A DNA stretch of 9,739 nt, taken from the NCBI GenBank assembly GCA_030833685.1, contig JAURGS010000084.1:1-9739 (forward strand). The letters run 5' to 3'. Shown here one piece after another: positions 1-6,870 of this stretch (position 1 is the first letter of the stretch; the number at the start of each line of letters is the position of its first letter). This stretch comes from Rhodoferax sp. (GTDB taxonomy: Bacteria > Pseudomonadota > Gammaproteobacteria > Burkholderiales > Burkholderiaceae_C). The notes beneath the pieces are model-generated. The model saw nothing but the letters and a program-made list of their open reading frames with translations. It searched no databases and had not been told where the DNA came from. Position numbers and translations under genes: made by a program.

Positions 1-1412
1 ACGGCATTGATGGCCAGATTTACATCCTGCAAGCGCGCCCGGAGACTGTCAAGAGCCAAGCCGGCGGCAAGGTGGAGCACCGCTACGCGCTCAAAGGCAG
101 CAGCAAGGTGCTTGTCGAGGGGCGGGCGATCGGTCAAAAGATTGGTACAGGCCCCGTGCGGGTCGTGCACGACCTCAGCGAGATGGACAAGGTGCAGCCC
201 GGCGACGTGTTGGTGACCGACATGACCGACCCCAATTGGGAGCCGGTGATGAAGCGGGCCTCGGCAATCGTCACCAACCGGGGCGGGCGCACTTGCCACG
301 CGGCCATCATTGCACGTGAGCTGGGCATTCCAGCGGTGGTGGGTTGCGGCAATGCTGACCAAATGCTGGCCGACGGCATGATGGTGACGGTCAGCTGTGC
401 AGAGGGCGACACGGGCATGATTTACGAGGGCCTTTTGGAGACCGAGGTCACCGAGGTCCAGCGCGGCGAAATGCCAGACATCCCGGTCAAGATTGCGATG
501 AACATCGGCAATCCGCAACTGGCCTTTGATTTTTGCCAGTTGCCCAACGCCGGTGTGGGGCTTGCGCGACTGGAGTTCATCATCAACAACAACATCGGTG
601 TGCACCCAAAGGCCATCCTGGACTACCCCAATGTGGATGCCGACTTGAAAACAGCGGTGGAATCCGTTGCGCGTGGTCATGCCAGCCCAAGGGCTTTTTA
701 TGTTGACAAGGTTGCCGAGGGCGTAGCCACGATTGCGGCGGCGTTCTGGCCCAAGCCGGTGATTGTTCGTCTGTCTGACTTCAAGAGCAACGAGTACCGC
801 AAACTGGTTGGCGGCAGCCGCTACGAGCCCGAGGAAGAGAACCCGATGCTGGGCTTTCGCGGCGCAGCGCGCTATTTGTCGCAGGACTTTGTTGAGGCCT
901 TTGCCATGGAGTGCGAGGCGCTCAAGCGTGTTCGCGACGAGAACGGTTTGACCAACGTCGAACTGATGGTGCCGTTTGTGCGCACCTTGGGTCAGGCCGA
1001 GCGGGTTTTGGCCTTGCTCGCCAGCAAGGGCTTGCGTCGGGGTGAGAACGGACTGCGCATCGTGATGATGTGCGAGGTCCCGAGCAACGCCATCCTCGCC
1101 GAGCAATTCCTGGAGCATTTCGACGGCTTCTCCATTGGCTCCAACGATTTGACGCAGCTCACCTTGGGGCTGGATCGCGACTCGGGCATGGAGCTGCTGG
1201 CAGCTGACTTTGACGAGCGAGACCCGGCAGTAGAGGCGCTCATCGAGCGCGCGATCAGCGCCTGCCTGAAGCAAGGCAAGTATGTCGGTATCTGTGGCCA
1301 GGGGCCTAGTGACCACCCTGATTTTGCGCGCTGGTTGGTTAAACAAGGCATCACTTCACTGTCCCTGAACCCTGATACGGTGATCGCGACCTGGAAAGAA
1401 CTGGCCAACTGA
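1..1412 (+). CDS. ppsA: Phosphoenolpyruvate synthase, C-terminal part (5' truncated by window)
   Basis: The protein makes PEP from pyruvate and ATP through a phosphohistidine intermediate, a cytoplasmic first step of gluconeogenesis from C3 acids. The reading frame is open from base 3 with no start codon of its own; about 469 residues are visible, against roughly 790 for the E. coli enzyme, so the N-terminal ATP-binding domain lies mostly outside. The window opens with DGQIYILQARPET, typical of the end of that domain. Next comes the swivelling phosphohistidine domain with GGRTCHAAIIARE, whose catalytic His is encoded at 297-299. The TIM-barrel PEP/pyruvate domain follows, with MMCEVPSNAI, GSNDLTQLTLGLDRD and CGQGPSD; the catalytic Cys of the last motif is at 1293-1295. 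All key residues visible are intact. The identification is firm; a pyruvate phosphate dikinase is less likely because the C-terminal motifs are of PpsA type. Confidence 0.96.
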   Translation, partial: GIDGQIYILQARPETVKSQAGGKVEHRYALKGSSKVLVEGRAIGQKIGTGPVRVVHDLSEMDKVQPGDVLVTDMTDPNWEPVMKRASAIVTNRGGRTCHAAIIARELGIPAVVGCGNADQMLADGMMVTVSCAEGDTGMIYEGLLETEVTEVQRGEMPDIPVKIAMNIGNPQLAFDFCQLPNAGVGLARLEFIINNNIGVHPKAILDYPNVDADLKTAVESVARGHASPRAFYVDKVAEGVATIAAAFWPKPVIVRLSDFKSNEYRKLVGGSRYEPEEENPMLGFRGAARYLSQDFVEAFAMECEALKRVRDENGLTNVELMVPFVRTLGQAERVLALLASKGLRRGENGLRIVMMCEVPSNAILAEQFLEHFDGFSIGSNDLTQLTLGLDRDSGMELLAADFDERDPAVEALIERAISACLKQGKYVGICGQGPSDHPDFARWLVKQGITSLSLNPDTVIATWKELAN

Positions 1413-1424
1413 AGAACAGGCCCA

Positions 1425-1445
1425 AGGCGCCCTCGTTGGGCGCTT
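1425..1445 (+). terminator. GC-rich stem-loop just after ppsA
   Basis: The arms AGGCGCCC (1425-1432, allowing one G-T pair) and GGGCGCTT (1438-1445) enclose the loop TCGTT, 13 bases after the ppsA stop. No T-run follows, so this may only be a 3'-end protecting hairpin rather than an intrinsic terminator. Confidence 0.3.
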
Positions 1446-1478
1446 GAACCGGGCCACTGGGGTGAGCTATTAGGGAAA

Positions 1479-1513
1479 ACACTTAGCATTTCACGTCGCT
1501 AAGCGTGATTTTT
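1479..1513 (+). terminator. Stem-loop with T5 tail, possible ppsA terminator or operator
   Basis: CTTAGC (1482-1487) and GCTAAG (1498-1503) pair perfectly around a 10-base loop. Two further pairs form outside one mismatch, and TTTTT follows at 1509-1513. The U-run starts a few bases after the stem, so this would be a weak terminator. Within it CGCT-A-AGCG (1497-1505) is a short palindrome and TCACG/CGTGA (1491-1495/1504-1508) an alternative inverted repeat, so it could equally be a protein-binding site upstream of the next promoter. Confidence 0.35.
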
Positions 1514-1517
1514 CGCT

Positions 1518-1546
1518 AGGACAAGGGCGATAAACCAGTACATAAT
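1518..1546 (+). promoter_or_regulatory. Putative sigma70 promoter for the membrane/TPR gene pair
   Basis: A -10 box CATAAT (1541-1546, 5 of 6 matches to TATAAT) lies 17 bases after a -35 candidate AGGACA (1518-1523, 4 of 6 matches to TTGACA). The spacing is optimal, and transcription would start near 1553, about 18 bases before the ATG at 1571. It lies downstream of both stem-loops that follow ppsA, which fits a new transcription unit. Confidence 0.45.
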
Positions 1547-1570
1547 CCGGCAAATTTTTGCGGGGGACTG

Positions 1571-1867
1571 ATGCTATTGCTGGCGAACGTCGTGAAACTG
1601 GTGGCAGAGATCGCGCTCATGGCGATGTTGGGCCAGTGGGTGCTTGGCTTGCTGGCCGGTTCGCGCAAAGAGCGCAATATCTTCTACCAGGTGCTGCAAA
1701 TCGTCAGTCGGCCCTTTGTGGCGCTGGCCAGAGTGGTCAGTCCCAGTTTTGTTCTGGACCGTCACGTTCCCCTGATCGCTTTCTTGATGTTGGTCTTTCT
1801 TTGGCTGGGCGCAACGGTCTACCGGATCAAGACCTGCGTCGAAATTGGCGTGGAGTACTGCAAGTGA
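1571..1867 (+). CDS. Small two-helix membrane protein, possibly YggT-like
   Basis: The protein has 98 residues and no assigned function that I can name with certainty. It has an N-terminal hydrophobic helix (about residues 3-28, MLLLANVVKLVAEIAL onwards), a central amphipathic stretch (FYQVLQIVSRPFVALARVVSP), and a second helix (about 66-86) followed by a short tail with two cysteines (TCVEIGVEYC). The middle PF-x-x-L-A-R-x-x-S-P section recalls the YggT/YlmG inner-membrane family, but that family usually has a longer paired arrangement, so this is tentative. The ATG has a purine-rich ribosome site GGGGGA at 1562-1567. Its stop codon overlaps the GTG start of the TPR gene, so the two are almost certainly translated together and may work together at the membrane. 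Confidence 0.8.
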   Translation: MLLLANVVKLVAEIALMAMLGQWVLGLLAGSRKERNIFYQVLQIVSRPFVALARVVSPSFVLDRHVPLIAFLMLVFLWLGATVYRIKTCVEIGVEYCK

Positions 1868-2442
1868 GTGATCCGCTGACTTATTGGGTGCTCAAATGGC
1901 AGGCAATTGCCTGTTTGGTCTTCAACCAAAGAGCAGCGGCACTGAACCGGTTTCTTGAAATGCAGGTTTTGCGCCCAGGCGATGTCTACGCCATGAGCAG
2001 CCAAGCCCATTTGCTGGCCCAGATGGGCGAAAAAGCCCAGGCCATTGAAGTACTGCAGGCGCTGACCAAGCGACACCCCGACAATGCTTCGGCCTGGTTC
2101 AATCTGGGTTTTTTAATGGAAGAAGCGGGCCAGCAGGCGCGCGCCGAGTCGGCCCTGCGAAAAGCGGTCGAACTCAACCCCAAACTTGACCGGGCTTGGT
2201 ATGGCCTGGCCTTGGTGTTAATCCATGACAAGCGCTACGACGAAGCGGTCATAGCGCTTAAGAAAAATACAGAATTGCAGCCCATGAGCCCATACGGCTG
2301 GTACCAGCTGGCTCGGGTCCATGTTGATCGGGACGAAACCAAAGAGGCGGTGAAGATCATTCGCCATCTCAAAGGTTTTGAGCCCAAGTTCGCCGCCCAG
2401 TTAGAGCGGGAAACTGGGCTGAAAAGCCCTCAGGTTTCCTGA
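1864..2442 (+). CDS. TPR-repeat protein translationally coupled to the upstream membrane protein
   Basis: The protein has 192 residues and is mostly helical, with about four tetratricopeptide repeats at roughly residues 41-73, 75-107, 109-141 and 143-174. The clearest are repeats 2 and 3 (NASAWFNLGFLMEEAGQ; DRAWYGLALVLIHDKRYDEA), each ending near an LNP or LQP turn. TPRs bind protein partners and have no catalysis of their own; the partner is unknown. The frame stays open upstream to 1558, but that segment overlaps the membrane-protein gene and encodes non-family sequence. GTG at 1864 is preferred because it forms a GTGA overlap with the upstream stop and has GGAG at 1852-1855, eight bases before it. 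No signal peptide is evident, so it is probably cytoplasmic, perhaps held near the membrane by its coupled neighbour (inference). Confidence 0.85.
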   Translation: MSDPLTYWVLKWQAIACLVFNQRAAALNRFLEMQVLRPGDVYAMSSQAHLLAQMGEKAQAIEVLQALTKRHPDNASAWFNLGFLMEEAGQQARAESALRKAVELNPKLDRAWYGLALVLIHDKRYDEAVIALKKNTELQPMSPYGWYQLARVHVDRDETKEAVKIIRHLKGFEPKFAAQLERETGLKSPQVS

Positions 2443-2579
2443 GCTGACATGGGGCGAGAAGGTGACCGTTGTGTTGGGGGGTCATCGAAGACGACGCGGT
2501 TGGGTTTGCAAGCCAGGTGGCAACGCCTGGTAACCGCGATCCGCCCGAAAGGGTTTTGTAAAAGGAAGGATGTGCAGGC

Positions 2580-2840
2580 ATGGAGTTGACTGAATCTCAT
2601 CGCCACTACTGGCGTAAAAACCTCAATATCACCGGCATTTTGTTGGTGATTTGGTTTCTTGTGACTTTTGGGGTGGGCTACTTCGCTCGCGACCTGAGTT
2701 TCACATTCTTTGGCTGGCCGTTTAGTTTTTGGGTCGGAGCGCAGGGTGCCTTGGTCACTTACGTGGCAATTATTTGGTACTACGCCCGCTACATGAACAA
2801 ACTGGACATCGAGCACGGTGTGCAGGAAGACGAGGAGTAA
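2580..2840 (+). CDS. DUF4212 small subunit of a sodium/solute symporter
   Basis: This 86-residue membrane protein is typical of the DUF4212 family, which is encoded directly before large SSS-family symporters and is thought to be their accessory subunit. A charged N-terminus (HRHYWRKN) precedes transmembrane helix 1 (about residues 15-37). A loop with FFGWPFSFWVGAQG, strongly conserved in the family as I recall it, leads into helix 2 (about 45-68), and the tail is acidic (HGVQEDEE). A strong ribosome site, AAGGAAGGA at 2562-2570, lies nine bases before the ATG. Three bases separate its stop from the large subunit start, so the two are cotranscribed and made in a matched ratio. Its exact role (assembly, stability or gating) is not established. 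Confidence 0.92.
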   Translation: MELTESHRHYWRKNLNITGILLVIWFLVTFGVGYFARDLSFTFFGWPFSFWVGAQGALVTYVAIIWYYARYMNKLDIEHGVQEDEE

Positions 2841-2843
2841 AAC

Positions 2844-4853
2844 ATGGCTGGATTTTTTGACACGGGTACGGATGCTGCGGGCACGCAGGCTTTCAAAAAA
2901 GGCCTGAATAAGGTTTACACCTGGTACACGGGCGGCTTTTTGGTCTTCGTGGTCGCCTTGGCGATCCTGGAGCAAATGGGTCTGCCTCGGCAGTGGATTG
3001 GTCTGATCTTCTTGCTGGCGACCATTGGTCTGTATGCCGGTATCGGGATCATGAGCCGAACCACGGATGCGGCGGAATACTATGTCGCCGGGCGACGGGT
3101 CCCTGCTGTTTACAACGGCATGGCAACTGGCGCGGACTGGATGTCGGCGGCCTCCTTCATCGGGATGGCCGGCACGCTGTACCTGACCGGTTATGGCGGC
3201 CTGGCCTTCATCATGGGTTGGACGGGCGGCTATTGTCTGGTGGCTTTGTTTCTTGCGCCCTACATGCGCAAGTTCGGCCAGTTCACAGTACCGGACTTCC
3301 TCGGTGAGCGCTATGGCGGCAACCTGCCTCGCTTTATCGGCATCTTGGCGGCCGTTCTGTGCTCATTCACCTATGTGGTGGCGCAGATCTATGGTGTTGG
3401 CCTGATCACGGCTCGCCTGACTGGCGTGGCCTTTGAGCTGGGAATTTTCCTGGGTCTGGGCGGTATCCTGGTCTGTTCCTTCCTGGGCGGTATGCGCGCA
3501 GTGACCTGGACGCAGGTTGCGCAGTACATCATCCTGATTGTTGCCTACCTGATTCCGGTGGTCTGGCTGTCGGTTAAGCAAACCGGTGTGCCGGTGCCGC
3601 AGGCCGTCTACGGCTATCAGCTGCAAAAGGTGACAGAGCAGGAAAAGCGCCTGACCAATGACCCCAAAGAGTTGGAAGTGCGCGCAATCTTCAAACAGCG
3701 CTCGGCAGAACTGGCTGAGAAGCTGAAAGATCCTGGCCTCTCGCCCGCCGACAAGGCCGCTGCTACCAAGGCTAAAGCGGGTGCTGACACCAAGGCCAAG
3801 CCGCTCAACGGCATGGTGCCTCACGCCAGCCAGTTTGCGGGAGACCCCAATGGAGATGCCGCAGCCAAAAAGGCATATGACGTGTCCAGGCGAAACTTCC
3901 TAGCCTTGATCTTCTGTCTGATGGTGGGGACCGCTGCGCTGCCGCACATTTTGATGCGCTACTACACGGTTCCAAGCGTCAAGCAGGCGCGAGAGTCGGT
4001 GGCATGGTCCTTGTTCTTTATCTTCTTGCTGTATTTCACAGCGCCGGCACTTGCGGTTTTGGTGAAGTACGAGGTCTTTACTGTCTTGATCGGAACACCG
4101 TTTGACAAGCTACCGGACTGGATTGCAGCCTGGAACAAGGTAGATCCGAGTCTGTTGTCGGTGACCGATATCAACAAAGACGGCATCTTGCAGCTCAATG
4201 AGATGAGCATCGGTGGCGATATCATTGTGTTGGCAACGCCCGCCATTGGTGGCTTGCCCTACGTGATCTCGGGCCTGGTGGCTGCGGGTGGTTTGGCTGC
4301 TGCGCTGTCAACCGCTGACGGCCTGCTGCTGACGATTGCCAACGCTTTGTCGCACGACCTGTACTACAAGATGTTGGATCCCAACGCATCGACTTCCCGG
4401 CGCGTGACTATCTCCAAGGCACTGCTGCTGGTTGTTGCTTTGGCTGCAGCCCTGGTGGCGTCGCAAAAGCCTGCTGATATTTTGTTCCTGGTCTCAGCTG
4501 CGTTCTCGTTTGCGGCGGCGGCGTTCTTCCCAGCGCTGGTCATCGGCATCTTCTGGAAACGCGCAACTGGCATTGCTGCCTCTTTGGGCATGATTGCCGG
4601 TTTGGGCACGACCTTCTACTACATGGCGACTACCCAAGCCTGGATGCGCGGACTCTTTGGCGTGACCAAGCCGGTTGAACTGTGGTGGGACATTCAGCCA
4701 ATTTCTGCTGGATTGTTTGGCGTGCCAGTGGGTATCGCGGTGATCATTTTGGTCAGCCTGGTGACGCCTGCGCCGAGCAAGAAGGTTCAGGAGTTGGTGG
4801 ACCATGTGCGGTATCCGCACCTCAAGGGTGACATTAACACCCAGGCCACCTGA
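2844..4853 (+). CDS. SSS-family sodium/solute symporter, VC_2705-type large subunit
   Basis: This is a 669-residue inner-membrane transporter expected to couple Na+ entry to uptake of a small organic anion. ActP-like acetate permeases are the nearest characterised relatives, but the substrate cannot be read from sequence. Twelve or more hydrophobic helices are visible. SSS hallmarks include GGMRAVTWTQVAQY near residues 215-228 and LSTADGLLLTIANALSHD near 488-505, the latter with the Ser/Thr-Ala-Asp cluster associated with Na+ binding in this superfamily. Two features are odd. A hydrophilic Lys/Ala-rich insertion of about 100 residues sits at roughly 248-347, making the protein longer than typical members of about 550-600. 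A canonical EF-hand-like loop, DINKDGILQLNE, sits at 442-453. The ribosome site GAGGAG (2832-2837) lies inside the end of the small-subunit gene. An actP label is avoided because the DUF4212 partner points to the VC_2705 branch. Confidence 0.93.
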   Translation: MAGFFDTGTDAAGTQAFKKGLNKVYTWYTGGFLVFVVALAILEQMGLPRQWIGLIFLLATIGLYAGIGIMSRTTDAAEYYVAGRRVPAVYNGMATGADWMSAASFIGMAGTLYLTGYGGLAFIMGWTGGYCLVALFLAPYMRKFGQFTVPDFLGERYGGNLPRFIGILAAVLCSFTYVVAQIYGVGLITARLTGVAFELGIFLGLGGILVCSFLGGMRAVTWTQVAQYIILIVAYLIPVVWLSVKQTGVPVPQAVYGYQLQKVTEQEKRLTNDPKELEVRAIFKQRSAELAEKLKDPGLSPADKAAATKAKAGADTKAKPLNGMVPHASQFAGDPNGDAAAKKAYDVSRRNFLALIFCLMVGTAALPHILMRYYTVPSVKQARESVAWSLFFIFLLYFTAPALAVLVKYEVFTVLIGTPFDKLPDWIAAWNKVDPSLLSVTDINKDGILQLNEMSIGGDIIVLATPAIGGLPYVISGLVAAGGLAAALSTADGLLLTIANALSHDLYYKMLDPNASTSRRVTISKALLLVVALAAALVASQKPADILFLVSAAFSFAAAAFFPALVIGIFWKRATGIAASLGMIAGLGTTFYYMATTQAWMRGLFGVTKPVELWWDIQPISAGLFGVPVGIAVIILVSLVTPAPSKKVQELVDHVRYPHLKGDINTQAT

Positions 4854-4885
4854 TTGATGGCTTTGTAGCGCATCCCTGAGGATGC

Positions 4886-4921
4886 AAGAGCCCGGCAGTT
4901 TGCGCTGCCGGGCTTTTTTTT
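4886..4921 (+). terminator. Strong intrinsic terminator after the symporter
   Basis: AGCCCGGCAG (4889-4898) pairs perfectly with CTGCCGGGCT (4905-4914) around the loop TTTGCG, with a T-run from 4914 to 4921 and A-rich bases on the 5' side. It begins about 30 bases after the symporter stop and ends about 30 bases before the likely start of the next gene, so it separates the transporter genes from the CBS/DUF294 and exonuclease genes, at least in part. Confidence 0.92.
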
Positions 4922-4951
4922 GCGCTAAGCTGTTTGCCTCAAACTGTCCAC

Positions 4952-6865
4952 ATGGCCATGACCGAAAAATCCGTCCCCGGCAAGCACCAGCCCAACACGC
5001 CATCGTCCAGCCTGATGGCAAACTTACGCTTGGAGCTAGCTCGTCACGTGCCATTTGCGCAAATGGTGCCTGCAGACCTGGACTACTTCCTCAGCAGCGT
5101 TGAGCAGCTGTACTTCGCGCCAGACGAGGTTGTGCTCGGGCCCAGCGGCCATGGTCTGGAAAGCCTGATGTGGATCCGTCGCGGTGAAGTAAGCGCACAG
5201 CCCGATACCAACAGCGGCGGCGCGCAAAACTTTCATTTGGAGGCCGGTGACTTCTTTCCCCTTGGGGCGGAACTGGAGGCCCGCATGCCTGCCTATGTGT
5301 ACCGTGCGGTGGGAGATACCTATGTGTTTGCCTTGCCGCTGTCGGCGGTGCAGGAACTGGGTGCGCGCAGCGCTGGTTTTGCAGAATTCTTGCAAAAGGG
5401 CGCCAAGACTTTTTCTGAGCTTTCGCGACAAACGGCTCAGATCAGTTTAGCCGCTCAGGCGATGGCCGAGCAGCCTCTGGATACGCCGTTAGCCCAATTG
5501 ATGCGCCAGCCGGCGTTGACCTGCGAGCCTCTAGTCACCTTGCGTCAGGCGCTGGACCAGATGAACCAGCACAAAGTTGGCTCGATTTTGGTGTGTTCTC
5601 CAGCAGGCCGGGCACTGGGCATTTTTTCGCAGGCTGACCTGCTGCCAAAAGTTGTTTTGGCCGGGGCAGCGTTGGACGACCCCATTGAGCGCTTCATGGC
5701 CAGCCCGGTGCACACCCTGAGCCATGAGCACACTGCAGGCGACGCAGCACTGCTGATGAGCCGCCACGGCATTCGCCATGTTCCGGTGACCCAGGATGAT
5801 CGCCCAGTGGGCATGGTCTCAGAGCGAGACCTGTTTGCTTTTCAGCGCTTGAATCTGCGCCAAATCGGCAGTGCTTTGCGCAGCGCAGCCGATGTGCCTG
5901 CTCTGCGCCAGGGGGCGCAGGACATCCGCCATCTGGCGCGCAAGCTGCTGGCCCAGGGTCTCTCAGCCCGTGTGCTCACCACCATGATCAGCGCGCTCAA
6001 CGATGCCCTGACCGAGCGCCTGCTCTGGCTCAAGGCGCAGGAACACCAGATTGACCTGAGCCGCCTGTGCTGGCTGGCACTGGGCTCCGAGGGCCGGGCC
6101 GAGCAGACCATCTCAACTGATCAGGACAATGCGCTCATCTTGCCCGACGGCCTGTCGCCAGCGGAGCTGGCGGCCACGCTTGCGTTTGCCGAGAGTGTCA
6201 ATCAGGCGCTTGATGAATGCGGCTACCCCCTGTGCAAGGGTGGGGTGATGGCGGGCAAGCCTGCGTGCTGCCTGAGTCTGTCGCAATGGCGCGAACGTTT
6301 TGCGCACTGGATTGAGCATGGCGCGCCGCTGGACTTGCTCAACGCCAGCATTTACTTCGACTTTCGGCCTCTGGCGGGTGATGCGGGCCTGGCGAAGGCC
6401 TTGCAAACCGATGTCAGCCAGTGGGCGCAGCGCACGCCCCGATTTCACAAACAGCTGGCCTTGAACGCGCTGGGCCGGCGCGCCCCCCTGAACTGGCACG
6501 GTGGCATCGCCACCGATGACAGCGGCTGCGTTGACCTGAAGTTGCAGGGCACCGGCATTTATGTCGATGTGGCGCGACTGTATGCACTGGCGCATGGCCT
6601 GAGCGCAACCAACACCCGACAGCGCCTGGAGTTGATCGGGCCTTTGCTCGGAGTGGCCTCGACTGAGTACCAGTCCTGGGTTAGTGGGTTCGAATTCTTA
6701 CAGATGTTGCGTCTGCGAAAGCAGTTCGCCTTGGACCTCCCGCTGGAGGAGGCCAATCAGGTGAAGATCAATGAGCTCAACGACATTGACCGGCGCGTTC
6801 TGAAAGAGGCCTTTCGCGAGGCGCGCTCGATGCTTTCGCGCCTTCAGCTTGACTACGATAGGTAA
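4952..6865 (+). CDS. cNMP-binding-like / CBS pair / DUF294 nucleotidyltransferase-type signalling protein
   Basis: The protein has 637 residues and is cytoplasmic. Domains in order are: a degenerate cyclic-nucleotide-binding-like beta roll (about 25-135); two CBS motifs (about 184-235 and 246-300, ending GIFSQADLL and GMVSERDLF), which usually bind adenosyl nucleotides; a DUF294 nucleotidyltransferase-like domain with GSEGRAEQT-ISTDQDNA (6083-6130; Asp at residues 390 and 392), resembling the GlnD active site; and a helical DUF294 C-terminal domain (about 480-637). The metal-binding Asp pair is present, so activity is possible, but no substrate is known. The start is uncertain: ATG at 4952 or 4958, or TTG at 4934, none with a clear ribosome site; 4952 is chosen as the first ATG. 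The exonuclease gene follows after five bases. Position behind the symporter suggests it regulates or senses the transported solute (inference). Confidence 0.9.
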   Translation: MAMTEKSVPGKHQPNTPSSSLMANLRLELARHVPFAQMVPADLDYFLSSVEQLYFAPDEVVLGPSGHGLESLMWIRRGEVSAQPDTNSGGAQNFHLEAGDFFPLGAELEARMPAYVYRAVGDTYVFALPLSAVQELGARSAGFAEFLQKGAKTFSELSRQTAQISLAAQAMAEQPLDTPLAQLMRQPALTCEPLVTLRQALDQMNQHKVGSILVCSPAGRALGIFSQADLLPKVVLAGAALDDPIERFMASPVHTLSHEHTAGDAALLMSRHGIRHVPVTQDDRPVGMVSERDLFAFQRLNLRQIGSALRSAADVPALRQGAQDIRHLARKLLAQGLSARVLTTMISALNDALTERLLWLKAQEHQIDLSRLCWLALGSEGRAEQTISTDQDNALILPDGLSPAELAATLAFAESVNQALDECGYPLCKGGVMAGKPACCLSLSQWRERFAHWIEHGAPLDLLNASIYFDFRPLAGDAGLAKALQTDVSQWAQRTPRFHKQLALNALGRRAPLNWHGGIATDDSGCVDLKLQGTGIYVDVARLYALAHGLSATNTRQRLELIGPLLGVASTEYQSWVSGFEFLQMLRLRKQFALDLPLEEANQVKINELNDIDRRVLKEAFREARSMLSRLQLDYDR

Positions 6866-6870
6866 AACCG

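Noticed and set aside
1558..1863. Longer N-terminus for the TPR protein starting at 1558
   Set aside because: It would overlap the whole membrane-protein gene, and the extra residues do not look like a TPR or a signal peptide; the GTGA overlap start at 1864 is better supported.
2443..2579. Sigma54-type promoter or terminator in the spacer before the DUF4212 gene
   Set aside because: GG and GC elements are present but the spacing (10 instead of 12) is wrong. The hairpins CCAGG/CCTGG and CCC-GAAA-GGG are too short to call, although the latter is followed by TTTT. No convincing sigma70 boxes were seen.
2430..2975. 181-codon open frame on the minus strand over the DUF4212 gene and the spacer before it
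   Set aside because: It lies opposite two well-supported + strand genes, has no recognisable domain and its codons mirror those of the real genes.
4494..5054. 186-codon open frame on the minus strand across the symporter end and the terminator
   Set aside because: It runs through a clear intrinsic terminator, has low-complexity Arg-rich ends and no family resemblance.
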